A stretch of DNA of 64,000 nt from Aureispira sp. CCB-QB1 (GTDB lineage: Bacteria; Bacteroidota; Bacteroidia; Chitinophagales; Saprospiraceae), in NCBI RefSeq assembly GCF_000724545.1, contig NZ_JHBV01000042.1, positions 62,001 to 126,000 on the forward strand. Direction: 5' to 3'. Under the pieces are notes generated by a model, which was given only the letters and a program-made list of their open reading frames with translations, searched no databases and was not told the origin of the DNA. A program made the translations under genes and the position numbers. Position 1 is the stretch's first letter, and each line of letters starts with the position of its first letter. Shown one piece after another: positions 47,647-56,975 of this stretch.

Positions 47647-48396
47647 ATGAAATCATTAAAGATTAATTTCTTATTCGTGAGCTTATTCACAGCTACATTA
47701 CTATCTATTTTTGTTATTTCTTGTGAAAAAGATTTGCCAGCTCCTGTACAAGATGAAGCGGTTCAAACTATAGAACCTCACATCGAATCGACCATTGTTA
47801 CATTAGAAAAAGACGACCCGATTCTCAAGTCGTTGCAAGCATCACAAGATGTTCAAAATTACAATACTACAGCAGGACGATTGTTGTGGGAGCAAGCCGC
47901 AATGATTACCTACAATAGCGAAGAAACGCTTCCGTTGCTATTAGTACCGATTGACAATGGTGTAGAAGGCGCTTTGTCTATGTTTGTAGCAGCTTACAAT
48001 GAGACAAAAGGAGAGTTTCATGCTTTTATCAATAATTTTGATTTGCCTTCTAGTACTTCTGTCGAAGAGGGCTATACTGGAACGATAGAGTATAAAACAG
48101 TACAGAATGTAATGGCTATGAAAGCAGATTATGAAAAAGGGAAACTAGTCAAAGAGTATCAACCTGATTTGAGTCATGCCAATTATAGAGGGGTGAATAT
48201 AGATTGCTTTTTGACGTGTATTCGCTTGGCGGGAGCTGCCTCCATCTTGTCAGGTGTACCTGTTGTTTGTGCTTCTTCAGCTTCTTGTTGCTTGGCTGCC
48301 CCCGCGCCCGTTAACCCATGTTGTGTGGTATTTGCAGGCTGTATTTTATACCAAGGAGGCGTAGCAGGTGCTTGTGCGTGGAATTGTTGGGAATAG
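47647..48396 (+). CDS. Lipoprotein with a ten-Cys C-terminal domain
   Basis: 249 residues. A lipoprotein signal ends FVISC with the lipid Cys at 26. A propeptide-like helical/beta region (about 27-175) is followed by a compact hydrophobic C-terminal domain of about 70 residues. That domain starts near IDCFLTCIRLAGA, runs through ASCCLAAPAPVNPCCVVF, and ends CAWNCWE, with ten Cys in all. The Cys count, small size and Gly/Ala-rich helices resemble halocin-C8-like bacteriocin domains, though the spacing differs; this is by eye. Related to the next lipoprotein over the first 30 residues only. Confidence 0.7.
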   Translation: MKSLKINFLFVSLFTATLLSIFVISCEKDLPAPVQDEAVQTIEPHIESTIVTLEKDDPILKSLQASQDVQNYNTTAGRLLWEQAAMITYNSEETLPLLLVPIDNGVEGALSMFVAAYNETKGEFHAFINNFDLPSSTSVEEGYTGTIEYKTVQNVMAMKADYEKGKLVKEYQPDLSHANYRGVNIDCFLTCIRLAGAASILSGVPVVCASSASCCLAAPAPVNPCCVVFAGCILYQGGVAGACAWNCWE

Positions 48397-48422
48397 ATTT
48401 TTCTGACCACTTACTTATGACT

Positions 48423-48587
48423 AATACTCCGTTGATTTTTTAGTTTTCCTACGAACCCGTAGGCTCACGAAGTAAAAACGTAAAAAAGCATCTTGCATTA
48501 GTTTGATTATCAGTCTTTTAGTGTAAAGGTTAATAGAAATGCATTTTGCTGGTAATCAAACTAATACGATTTTTCAACGGAGTAATG
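48423..48587 (-). repeat. Dispersed palindromic repeat, copy b
   Basis: Terminal arms ACTCCGTTGA (48426-48435) and TCAACGGAGT (48574-48583) are perfect complements. Inner arms TTAGTTTGATTATCA and GGTAATCAAACTAAT are complementary with one mismatch. Read on the minus strand, it has the same plan as copies c and d, including GATGCTTTTTTA. It sits between the two Cys-rich lipoprotein genes. Confidence 0.75.
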
Positions 48588-48661
48588 TATGACTGGAACA
48601 GATAGGTAAATCTAAACTTGCATTGTTTTTTTATATTTTAACTCTTTTAAAACTTTTAAGT

Positions 48662-49258
48662 ATGAAATCACTGAGCATTAATTTTTGGTGCATGAATCTA
48701 TTTATAATTGTTATAGTATCTTTTTTTACTATTTCTTGTGAAAAAGACATCCCTACAGATCCTCAAGTTGTAACAGAGGCTGCCTCTGCTGACCCTGTTA
48801 CTAATCGTTATTTGATGCCTAAGGGCTTTGGCGAAAAATCAGAAGCAGAACAAGCAACTATTATAGAAAAACTAAGCATTGAGGAGGTAGCGGAATTGAA
48901 AGAAAACCTTAAGGTAGCTTTGTATCTAAAAGAAATTGGAAAGTATGAAGCAATCTATCAAGATTTAAAGGAAGGACAAACGTTTCTAGAGCTAGAATTG
49001 GGAGATAATTTGTCTAAAAGAGAAATGAGTGAATTAACCATTTTTACACCATCTTTGACGTCTTTGGATCAAATGTTTAAAGGTAGAATTTGTACTACTT
49101 GGTGGCATTACTACACTTGGATGGGATCAGGCTCTGATTGCTTAAACTTAGCTTGTTGCGCTTGTTGTGAGTGGAAGGCTAGATGGAGAAGTTGTTGGAC
49201 TATATTGGATGGTTCTTATGTAGAAGAAAACAGAAAGTACTGGAATATGTGTTGGTAA
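48662..49258 (+). CDS. Lipoprotein with a Cys/Trp-rich C-terminal tail
   Basis: 198 residues from the ATG at 48662 (MKSLSINFW). The lipid Cys is at 26 in FFTISCEKD, nearly the same start as the lipoprotein at 47647. The middle (about 60-135) is helical and charged. The last 60 residues form a tail with eight Cys and eight Trp (CTTWWHYYTWMGSG, CLNLACCACCEWK, ending NMCW). The tail is unrelated to the ten-Cys domain of the other protein. Function unknown. The gene is bracketed by copies b and c of a palindromic repeat in opposite orientation. Confidence 0.7.
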   Translation: MKSLSINFWCMNLFIIVIVSFFTISCEKDIPTDPQVVTEAASADPVTNRYLMPKGFGEKSEAEQATIIEKLSIEEVAELKENLKVALYLKEIGKYEAIYQDLKEGQTFLELELGDNLSKREMSELTIFTPSLTSLDQMFKGRICTTWWHYYTWMGSGSDCLNLACCACCEWKARWRSCWTILDGSYVEENRKYWNMCW

Positions 49259-49269
49259 CTTTTAACAAC

Positions 49270-49441
49270 AGTTCGTTGAAAAACTTTATTAGCTTGATAA
49301 TTAACAAGTTATAATTTCACTGTGTTTCATGTTAAGAATTTGATTATCAAGCTAATATAAATGTGCTTTTTTATCTTTTTGGTGAAAAAGTAAAAAACTA
49401 AGCTTGCGCCCTCATGAGCATAGCGAACTAATCAACGAACT
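49270..49441 (+). repeat. Dispersed palindromic repeat, copy c
   Basis: Terminal arms AGTTCGTTGA (49270-49279) and TCAACGAACT (49432-49441) are perfect complements. Inner arms ATTAGCTTGATAAT and ATTATCAAGCTAAT are also perfect. Over 49 bases (TGCTTTTTTATCTTTTTGGT and what follows up to CTAAGCTTGC) it is identical to copy d at 60.6 kb. Confidence 0.8.
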
Positions 49442-49498
49442 ACTATTTTAATAGAGAACTTTTAAATAGTAGGTATAACAAGACTAGTATAGCAGTCT

Positions 49499-49541
49499 AA
49501 AAAAATGAGTCATCCTAGTGTAGAGGATGACTCATCTTTTT
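49499..49541. terminator. Bidirectional terminator
   Basis: A 12-bp perfect stem ATGAGTCATCCT/AGGATGACTCAT (49505-49516 and 49524-49535) has CTTTTTT on the plus side and a T-run (TTTTTTTAGA) on the minus side. It serves the DUF4199-like gene on the minus strand and closes the lipoprotein region. Confidence 0.85.
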
Positions 49542-49580
49542 TATTTTATGATACTTTTTTGTCTATGTAATTGTATCGTA

Positions 49581-50075
49581 TTAGGCTGTTCTAGCAAAGT
49601 CTTTTTGATAGACTAAGACTCCAAAACTCGTAATCATGCTCATTACAAACACCTCTAAAAACAACATAGAAGCAGCTACTAGCGGAATATAAGTAATCCC
49701 TGTTTGGCTACTGATTGTTGTCATATTTGTTGTAATAGTTGCCAAACTAAATCCGCTAATTGGTTGTGTAATAAAATAGGCAATTAACATGACAACAGCA
49801 GCTGTAATGGAAGCTATAGCTGAAAAAAGAATTCCTTTTTGGAAGAATCTATATTTATTTGTGACGTGATTTTTTAGTTTGGATAGCCCAATAGCTAATG
49901 GAAATGCTAAAATAAAGTATTTCAAAAACTTAAAAGCAATTGTATTTGCTGGGTTAAATAGTTCAACTATAATCAAAAAGCCAATCATGGTAACTGCTCC
50001 AAAAAGACCTGTATACATGGCTGTTTTTGAAATGTTTATTGTTGACTTTTCTTTGACGGTTATATCGTTATTCAT
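49581..50075 (-). CDS. DUF4199-like membrane protein
   Basis: 164 residues with four membrane helices (about 20-42, 46-66, 80-100 and 130-155). The pattern of a short N-terminal cytoplasmic stretch, an LFGAVTMIGFLI helix and a basic loop (KLKNHVTNKYRFFQKGILF) agrees with DUF4199 proteins of Bacteroidota, whose role is unknown. A single gene with a terminator behind it. Confidence 0.65.
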   Translation of the reverse strand: MNNDITVKEKSTINISKTAMYTGLFGAVTMIGFLIIVELFNPANTIAFKFLKYFILAFPLAIGLSKLKNHVTNKYRFFQKGILFSAIASITAAVVMLIAYFITQPISGFSLATITTNMTTISSQTGITYIPLVAASMLFLEVFVMSMITSFGVLVYQKDFARTA

Positions 50076-50250
50076 AATTTTATGTATTTTTTGTTAAAAA
50101 TATAGCCAAACACGAAAAAGGGGACGTGAGAGTTTTAGAGTTTTTTGAAATTTGTGACGTGTTTGTATTAGTATAAACAAGTAAAAAGATAAATTGTTTA
50201 TAAAGGGTTGATTGTCCTTAAGGATGCATATTCTTTTAAATCTTGAAAAA

Positions 50251-50326
50251 GGTAACTAAGTGATAGCCGAATAAACCTGTGCTAGTAGGACAAAGGAGTT
50301 GCTCATGGAATAATCAACAGAGTATT
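50251..50326 (+). repeat. Partial palindromic repeat, copy e
   Basis: GGTAACTAAG, GTGCTAGTAGGACAAA, CTCATG and GGAATAATCAACAGAGTATT match the right-hand half of copy d in order. No matching left arm is seen upstream, so this looks like a decayed half-copy. Confidence 0.45.
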
Positions 50327-50452
50327 AAAATTTATTAGCTATCTTTTTCTAGATAAGTAGAAGGACTTTCTATTTTTGCAAAAAGCATTGATGAAAAGAT
50401 GAACCTAATGATTTTGGTATTGTTTTAAGTGGTAAATAAGAAAAGTAGAAAA

Positions 50453-51379
50453 ATGGAAATACGATTGCTAAAGCGGGAAGAAATAGAAGCCCCAAAATGG
50501 AATGGCTGTGTGCATTACGCTGCTAATAGTAAAATTTATGGTTATACTTGGTACCTTGATAATGTAACCAATGATTGGATGGGCTTGGTAGAAGGAGATT
50601 ATCAATCTGTTTTTCCTTTGGTCTGGAACGATAAGTTGTTTAAAATAAAACAGCTCTACCAACCTTTTTTGTGCCAGCAATTGGGTCTGTTTACGGTTAA
50701 TATACGTTCCAAAGAGCGCATTCAGAAGTTTTTGGAAGCAATTCCAGAAGACTTTAAGTATTGGGATTTGAGCTTAAACGATGGCAATAGTAATATCTTG
50801 AAATTAAAAGAGTACGAGACGATTCAAAAAAAGAATTATCACCTTGATCTTAGCAAGCCATACGATGACTTGTACCAAGCTTATTCCAAAAACGTAAAAC
50901 GAAATCTCAAAAAGGCATTGAATGAAGGTTTATATTTGACTAGTAATTTAAAACCAGAGACCTTTGTTGCGGAGGTTAAAAAAGCGCAAGAAGCAAAGGG
51001 CGTACAACATCCAGAAGCATTGTATCATACTGCTCATCGAATTATTTGGAATTGTTTGCACCGAGGAAAAGGAGTGATTACAGCTGCTTTCAACACCAAT
51101 AAAGAATTGTGTGCGGCTATTTTTTTTATGTTTGATGGACGTGCTATTATTAATTTGTTAAATGTCAGTACAGCTATTGGTAAAGAAGTGGGTGCAATGG
51201 CTTATTTATTGGATGCGACAATTAAGCGAGAAGCAGAAAGTGTTAAGTATATTGATTTTGAAGGCTCCTCTGTTCCTGGAATTGCTCGTTTTTATGAAAG
51301 CTTTGGGGCAGAAAATGTCCCTTATTATCAATTGAAAATAAATAAATTGCCTTGGTGGCTAAAGTGGAGGAAGAAATAA
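50453..51379 (+). CDS. FemAB/GNAT-like acyltransferase
   Basis: 308 residues from the ATG at 50453; a GTG eight codons earlier is an alternative. Two GNAT-like halves: the N-terminal half has LVEGDYQSVFPLVWN, and the C-terminal half has QAYSKNVKRNLKKALNEGL (the basic NVKRN/KRxxKKA segment of FemAB and lipid II aminoacyltransferase relatives). ITAAFNTNKELCAAIFFMFDGRAIINLLNVSTAIGKEVGAMAYLLDATIKREA follows, then DFEGSSVPGIARFYESFGAENVPYYQL. It may transfer an amino acid or acyl group to a cell-wall or cell-surface component. A -7 element TATTTTTG lies at 50371. Confidence 0.75.
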   Translation: MEIRLLKREEIEAPKWNGCVHYAANSKIYGYTWYLDNVTNDWMGLVEGDYQSVFPLVWNDKLFKIKQLYQPFLCQQLGLFTVNIRSKERIQKFLEAIPEDFKYWDLSLNDGNSNILKLKEYETIQKKNYHLDLSKPYDDLYQAYSKNVKRNLKKALNEGLYLTSNLKPETFVAEVKKAQEAKGVQHPEALYHTAHRIIWNCLHRGKGVITAAFNTNKELCAAIFFMFDGRAIINLLNVSTAIGKEVGAMAYLLDATIKREAESVKYIDFEGSSVPGIARFYESFGAENVPYYQLKINKLPWWLKWRKK

Positions 51380-51578
51380 CGGTTGCGATTTGCTAGTAGA
51401 AATCTATAAAATCTACTTGTTTTCTTCAGTTTTTATGACTAAATTGTAGATTAAGAAGGAGTAAATATTTTTAGAGGTATCTTTAAACCTATTTTCACTA
51501 TTTTTGACAGCATATGCTGGTGCGCTGTAACTATTCTTAGAGAATTACTTTACAATGTGCTAGGCTAAAAAACATACA

Positions 51579-52484
51579 ATGGCAAAGGATTTGGATGATA
51601 TATTAGATGGAGATGATGACTTGGCATCGTTCTTTAAAGAGGATGAAAATGACGAGGACGATTTAGCCTCTTTGTTTGCAAATGATGAAGACGAAGATGA
51701 TTTGGCTTCTTTTTTTGAAAACGAAGAAGAGGATGATGATTTAGCCTCTTTTTTTGATGACAATGAAGGAGAGGAGGATGACTTAGCATCGTTCTTTGAG
51801 GACGAACCTGAAACGACCAATAGCGAAGATGATTTAGATTTGGCTTCCTTTTTTGATAATGATGAAGAGGATGATGAGGAAGATGACGGAACAGGACTTT
51901 TTGGAGAGATCTTAGGAGCTTTATCAAGTAAGCCAGATCCCATTCTTCCATATAAAAAAGAAAAAAGAAAAGCTAAGTTGGATATTACCAAGAACTCAAA
52001 AGAGGATCATCGTGATATCAAGCGGTATACTAAGAGTGAATTGCAAGAGCAGTTGAAACGAGACTATAAGTACATGCTTGGCAAGCCCTATATGGTTATT
52101 CAACCGGTAACAATATTGGCAGATTACCCTTACAAAAAGAAAAAGAGTAACTCAGACGCTATCAATGATCATAATGTAGAATACGACTATGTGTTGGTGA
52201 TTGGAAAACTACTAAAATGGCGATCAACAGAAGAATTTAGAGGCAAAGCCTATAAACTAGGCGAAATTATGTACATGAAACGTGGGGTGTATTGGGTTAA
52301 TGGAAAACAGGTGCGTATGGAACCTCATTTTGCGATTGTGCTACACCGATCTTATAAGAGAATTAAGTCTAAACGGATTCGAGATTTGTTGGCGCCATTA
52401 AAGCAACGCCTGCGTGCAGGCAAACCTTTTAGTATTTATAAAGAGTTTCCTATTATTGTAGAAAGAACGGGTGTATTTAGTTAA
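51579..52484 (+). CDS. Protein with acidic DDLASFF tandem motif and a basic C-terminal domain
   Basis: 301 residues in two parts. Residues 1-105 are almost all Asp/Glu with six copies of D(D)LASFF (LAS at 15, 29, 42, 55, 69 and 88; one copy reads LASLF), spaced 13-19 residues. Residues 125-301 are a basic folded domain with KRYTKSELQEQLKRDYKYMLGKPYMV and IMYMKRGVYWVNGKQVRMEPHFAIVL. No family recognised, no signal. The motif repeats look like short binding sites for a protein partner, perhaps in a scaffold or co-chaperone role. Confidence 0.7.
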   Translation: MAKDLDDILDGDDDLASFFKEDENDEDDLASLFANDEDEDDLASFFENEEEDDDLASFFDDNEGEEDDLASFFEDEPETTNSEDDLDLASFFDNDEEDDEEDDGTGLFGEILGALSSKPDPILPYKKEKRKAKLDITKNSKEDHRDIKRYTKSELQEQLKRDYKYMLGKPYMVIQPVTILADYPYKKKKSNSDAINDHNVEYDYVLVIGKLLKWRSTEEFRGKAYKLGEIMYMKRGVYWVNGKQVRMEPHFAIVLHRSYKRIKSKRIRDLLAPLKQRLRAGKPFSIYKEFPIIVERTGVFS

Positions 52485-52598
52485 AAAGTCCTTTTAACAT
52501 TCCATTAAACGACACTAATGTTGATCAAAGAGCTTATTTGCCAACTTGAAAATGGTTGTGTAGAGTGGCTGTTTTGTAAATCTCAAAAAATATCCCTT

Positions 52599-53168
52599 AT
52601 GAATTATTTTACATTTATTGCTGCTGTTTTATGTGCCCTAAGCTGCTCCAAGCAGCAATTGCCAGAAGGGCATTGGCAGGCAAGCCCTTCCGAAAAATCT
52701 GAGGCTAAAAATACTAGAATACTGAATGTAAACAGTGCTTCATGGACACATATCTCTAAAGACATTGTTTTATTTGATGGATTGGAACGACTCAATTTTC
52801 AAAATAATACATTGGAAGAATTGCCTGAATACATCGATAAGTTGAGCAACCTAAAGCGTTTAAATCTTGCTAGTAATAATTTGGAAGAATTGCCAGCGAC
52901 ACTCAAAAAATTAAATCATTTGGAGCGACTTAATATTAGTGATAATAAATTCTCCAATTTGCCGAAGGCCATTCTAGGTTTATCGAATTTGGAGGTATTG
53001 GATCTTAGAAACAACAACTTGAGTGAGTTGCCAAAGGACTTAACAAAGTTAGAAAAGTTAAATGCAATCTATATTGGTGGCAATAATTTCACAGAAGAAC
53101 AACGAAAAATCTTTAGAAAGTGGCTACCTTACACCAAAATTATATTACGCTCAGAAAAACGAAAGTAA
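52599..53168 (+). CDS. Leucine-rich-repeat lipoprotein
   Basis: 189 residues from the ATG at 52599, which gives a lipoprotein signal (MNYFTFIAAVLCALSC, lipid Cys 16). The longer frame from 52518 lacks a sensible signal. Five leucine-rich repeats of the 23-residue bacterial type (LERLNFQNNTLEELPEYIDKL, then LKRLNLASNNLEELPATLKKL and so on) cover about 55-165. A surface-attached protein-binding scaffold is the likely role; the partner is unknown. Confidence 0.85.
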   Translation: MNYFTFIAAVLCALSCSKQQLPEGHWQASPSEKSEAKNTRILNVNSASWTHISKDIVLFDGLERLNFQNNTLEELPEYIDKLSNLKRLNLASNNLEELPATLKKLNHLERLNISDNKFSNLPKAILGLSNLEVLDLRNNNLSELPKDLTKLEKLNAIYIGGNNFTEEQRKIFRKWLPYTKIILRSEKRK

Positions 53169-53278
53169 ATCATATCGCTGTAAGTTTTTGACCACTTATG
53201 TGTACATCTTTCCGACAAAGAAAGACTATCAACTGTAAAGGTGTATGGTTTGCTTGTGTTTCTAACTAACGAATCATC

Positions 53279-54280
53279 ATGAAAGCTTTAACACTTCAAG
53301 CACCTAAAACACCGATCACTTGTCAAGAAATGCCTCAACCAACTCCTACAAAGGGGCAAGTACTGGTAAAAATAAAAGCAGCAGCCATCAATCATCGAGA
53401 TGTTTACATTACACAGGGGTTGTATCCTGGTGTTGTCACACCAATTATACTAGGTTCAGATGGAGCAGGAGAAGTGATTGAAGTTGGAGAGGATGTTTCT
53501 TCTTCTTGGTTGAATCAATCCGTGGTTTTGAATCCAAGTATTGGCTGGGATAGTGCTCCCAATGTACAACCCAACAATTATCGTATCTTAGGAATGCCTG
53601 ACAATGGATGTTTTGCAGAGTATATAGCTGTTGATGTCGATCAAATTAGAAAAGCACCTAGTCATTTGTCTTTTGAACAAGCTGCGGCTTTGCCTTTAGC
53701 TGGCTTGACGGCTTATAGAGCTTTGTTTTCTCGTGCTCAATTGCAAAAAGGAGAACGTGTTCTAATCTCTGGAGTAGGTGGAGGAGTGGCTTTGTTTGCT
53801 TGTCAATTTGCCATTGCGGCAGGCGCAGAAGTCTATGTGACCTCTGGATCTAAGGAAAAGATTGAAGCAGCCATTGCCTTGGGAGCAAAAGGAGGTGTTT
53901 CTTACAAAGAAGAAAATTGGCACAAACTATTGCAAGAAAAAGCAAAAGGAGGCTTTGATGTGATTGTAGATAGTGCAGGAGGAGACGGATTTAAATATTT
54001 CTTGGATGTAGCCAATATGGGAGGACGGATTGTATTTTATGGAGGCACAAGAGGTAGTTTTAAAGTGAATCCTCAAAAGGTATTTTGGAAGCAATTGTCT
54101 CTTTTGGGGTCTACCATGGGAAACACAAAGGAGTTTGAACAAATGTTAACATTTGTTGCAACCACTCAATTGATTCCAGTGGTAGATAGCACATGGAAAT
54201 TAGAAGAAGGGGCTAAAGCATTTGATTATATGGATCAAGGAAAACAATTTGGAAAAATTGTTTTCTCAATGGAGGATTAG
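53279..54280 (+). CDS. NADPH:quinone oxidoreductase-like medium-chain dehydrogenase
   Basis: 333 residues. The N-terminal GroES-like part has GQVLVKIKAAAINHRDVYITQGLYPGVVTPIILGSDGAGEVIEVGEDV. The cofactor domain has QLQKGERVLISGVGGGVALFACQFAIAAGAEVYVTSGSKEKIEAAIALGAKG and the typical YGGTRGS. Zinc-ligand Cys residues are absent, so it is of the quinone-oxidoreductase/zeta-crystallin branch. It would reduce a quinone or an activated carbonyl with NAD(P)H in the cytoplasm. A single gene. Confidence 0.9.
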   Translation: MKALTLQAPKTPITCQEMPQPTPTKGQVLVKIKAAAINHRDVYITQGLYPGVVTPIILGSDGAGEVIEVGEDVSSSWLNQSVVLNPSIGWDSAPNVQPNNYRILGMPDNGCFAEYIAVDVDQIRKAPSHLSFEQAAALPLAGLTAYRALFSRAQLQKGERVLISGVGGGVALFACQFAIAAGAEVYVTSGSKEKIEAAIALGAKGGVSYKEENWHKLLQEKAKGGFDVIVDSAGGDGFKYFLDVANMGGRIVFYGGTRGSFKVNPQKVFWKQLSLLGSTMGNTKEFEQMLTFVATTQLIPVVDSTWKLEEGAKAFDYMDQGKQFGKIVFSMED

Positions 54281-54420
54281 GAACTAAAATTGCTATTAGA
54301 TGTCATCGAGAAAAAAAGGCTTATCTTTCTTTCAATTATTTGCCTCAATAGTTAGCAGCACAAAAAATTACTAATAAGGTGGCTACTATGTGGAGTAATA
54401 TGATTCATAATACAAAAGCA

Positions 54421-55704
54421 ATGTTTAAAAAACTTTACCTCTTATTGGGATATTTATGTGTATTAATGCCAACTATATGGGGGCAAGGACTCCAAAGTTA
54501 TACATTTGATCCACCTACCTATGAGCAGAAATGCATTCAATATTTTAATGATACAGCAAGTGGTGTCAATAATGTGAATGCCTTTATTCTTGCTAAGATG
54601 ACAGAGTTGATGTATTTGGAGCGCTTGGATTATCAAATGCGTTATTTAGCCAATGGTTGTGAACCGATTGACACACTACAATCAACCGATTGGTTTCGTT
54701 CGCATTGTGCGGTCAAAGATACGAACTTTCAAGAGGTCTATGCAGAGCGGTTTAAGCATTATTTTAATAATCCATTAGAAATAGAGGCACTAGAAGAGTC
54801 ACAGCGTTTGGATAAACGGTATGATCGGCATACTCGTTTTAAGTTTATTCATAAAATTCATACGCAGAGTGCTCGGTTTATGGGGATTTTTAAGTATAAA
54901 TCAGGGCTAGATCCTGAATTGATGGTTATTTCAACACCTGAAACGATTTTTATTTTGTTTCGAGGAACAGATGATGTCGGAAAGAATAAATGGGCAGAAT
55001 GGTTTGGAACTGATTTGAGAATTAATCAAACTCCAGCAGGCGGAGCTCTGGCAGGAACACGAATTCATACTGGGTTTTGGCTAAGTTTTGATTTGATTCG
55101 AGATGAATTAATTGCGACGTTGGCACAGTTTAATGCCAAGGATAAAAAAATATGGGTCGCAGGGCATAGTTTGGGAGGGGCGCTTTCTGTGATAACGGGT
55201 ACGTATTTAAAATCGTATGGTTTGAATGTACAAAATGTGTATGCGTATGCTTGTCCTCGTACAATAGGAAACAAAGCTTTTATTAAAAAAGCCAATGAAT
55301 TGCTACCCAATAGAATTCAACGATTTGAATATTTTAAAGATCCTATTACGCTGCTTTGGGCGCCTGGGTACAAGTATCATTATGTTGGACAACGCAATTG
55401 GTACGATGAAGAAAAATTAGGAAAATTTAAATTGTACAAAAAAGCAAAAGAAAGAGTCGTGGTGACAGGAGGATTTAAAAGATATCCTTATATAGATACC
55501 AAAGATAGGAAAAATGCGCGCAGGATTCGACGAAATCAACTGAGTGGAACAATTTGTATTGGAATGGGAATTCTGCATTATCACAATCCTCAATGGTATG
55601 TAAAGGCTGCTTATGAACAACTAACAGAAGAAGAAAAAGCTCATTTGCCCCAAATAGATGATAGTTATCCTTATCTTTACTACGGAAGAAAAGATTGTAA
55701 ATAA
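54421..55704 (+). CDS. Class 3 lipase (secreted)
   Basis: 427 residues from the ATG at 54421 (MFKKLYLLLGYLCVLMPTIWGQ signal peptide); earlier in-frame starts at 54400, 54388 and a GTG at 54379 exist. The alpha/beta hydrolase core has FRGTDD, then the nucleophile elbow VAGHSLGGALSVI (Ser in GHSLG) and YACPRTIGN. Asp is expected in EYFKDPITLL, and His in a later histidine. It acts on lipid esters in the periplasm or outside. It lies 9 bases upstream of the NdpA-like gene, on the same strand, with no clear functional link. Confidence 0.85.
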   Translation: MFKKLYLLLGYLCVLMPTIWGQGLQSYTFDPPTYEQKCIQYFNDTASGVNNVNAFILAKMTELMYLERLDYQMRYLANGCEPIDTLQSTDWFRSHCAVKDTNFQEVYAERFKHYFNNPLEIEALEESQRLDKRYDRHTRFKFIHKIHTQSARFMGIFKYKSGLDPELMVISTPETIFILFRGTDDVGKNKWAEWFGTDLRINQTPAGGALAGTRIHTGFWLSFDLIRDELIATLAQFNAKDKKIWVAGHSLGGALSVITGTYLKSYGLNVQNVYAYACPRTIGNKAFIKKANELLPNRIQRFEYFKDPITLLWAPGYKYHYVGQRNWYDEEKLGKFKLYKKAKERVVVTGGFKRYPYIDTKDRKNARRIRRNQLSGTICIGMGILHYHNPQWYVKAAYEQLTEEEKAHLPQIDDSYPYLYYGRKDCK

Positions 55705-55713
55705 ATTATTATA

Positions 55714-56778
55714 ATGGAACAGAATATACATATAGATGAAGTAACCATGACTAAATTGGTGCTTCACAAGGTTGGCAACAAATCTCAAGACGAGGGCATC
55801 CGTATTGCCAAAAAATTATTTAATCTAACGGATGAATTGTTGGATGTGTTGATGTCTTATTTCCTTAGTGGGTTTAAGTTAGAAGAAAATTATGAATTTA
55901 ACCATGAGGTAGATTTGAGTATGAACGAAATTTATAATTATTGTTCGTACATTTTTGATGATGTTGAGGCTAATTTTTATGAACAGTCGATTAATATTCT
56001 AAAGCATCTATACGATAAGTCGAATCATGTAAAAGTGAAAGGGGGAGAACTCTATATTGCATATTTTCAAGATTGTATTGTCAACGATGAAATGGTAGAT
56101 GCGATTGGGATTTTTAAAGCCGAAAACAAAGATACCTACCTGAAACTTAAGTTGGACGAAGAGGAGGAATGGACCTTAGATTTTGAAGAAGGGACAGATA
56201 TTTCTAAACTGGATAAAGGTTGCTTAGTATTTAATACAAGCAAAGAAACAGGTTATCGAGTTGTTTCTATTGACTTAAAAAGTGCCGATGCTAAATATTG
56301 GAAAGATGAATTTTTGATGATAACAGAAGTTCAAGACAGTCGCTTTCATACCAAATCTTATCTAGAGATGTGTAAGGAGTTTGGCAAAAAGGCTTTTAAG
56401 GAAGAAGATAAACACGAGCGTGTGGATTTTCTAAATCGCTCCAAAGATTATTTTGAGCACTATAAGGAGTTTGATGAAGCGGAGTTTAAAGAAATGATTT
56501 TTGAAGATAATTATGAGAAAATAGATGCCTTTGAAGCACACAAACAGGATTTTCAAGAAAAATTAGGAATTGAAGATACAGCCGAAGAACCGTTCTATAT
56601 TGATAAGCCTGTTGTTAAAAAAGCGAAACGAGGTTTCAAAAACAATATTCAATTGGACACGCAAATGGAAATTAAAATTTTATCTTCTCAAGCGCAAGCC
56701 GATGGCTTTTTGGAGCGAGGGTACGATGAAGAAAAGGAAATGAAGTATTATAAGATTTATTTTAATAATGAAAAGTAA
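55714..56778 (+). CDS. Nucleoid-associated protein, NdpA/YejK family
   Basis: 354 residues. The family start LVLHKVGNKSQDEGIRIAKKLFNL is followed by a central domain with GGELYIAYFQDCIVNDEMVDAIGIFKAENK and later FLMITEVQDSRFHTKSYLEMCKEFGKK. Known members bind DNA and are abundant in the nucleoid. It is strongly acidic overall, with many Lys-Glu stretches, which is common in this family. The gene begins 9 bases after the lipase stop. Confidence 0.85.
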   Translation: MEQNIHIDEVTMTKLVLHKVGNKSQDEGIRIAKKLFNLTDELLDVLMSYFLSGFKLEENYEFNHEVDLSMNEIYNYCSYIFDDVEANFYEQSINILKHLYDKSNHVKVKGGELYIAYFQDCIVNDEMVDAIGIFKAENKDTYLKLKLDEEEEWTLDFEEGTDISKLDKGCLVFNTSKETGYRVVSIDLKSADAKYWKDEFLMITEVQDSRFHTKSYLEMCKEFGKKAFKEEDKHERVDFLNRSKDYFEHYKEFDEAEFKEMIFEDNYEKIDAFEAHKQDFQEKLGIEDTAEEPFYIDKPVVKKAKRGFKNNIQLDTQMEIKILSSQAQADGFLERGYDEEKEMKYYKIYFNNEK

Positions 56779-56975
56779 CCTTTTGGAAAGGCAAGTACAT
56801 AATTATGATAGCCTACTAATTTTATTAGTGGGCTATTGTATTTCTAAGAATAGGTATGATGCTCTAAGCAGGTCAATAGGTATTCACCAATTAATAACTT
56901 GATTGTTGTCATTTTTTTGCGTATAATTGAAGCCGTATTGTAAGAATATGCTACCTTAAAATAAAAAAAGAACCA

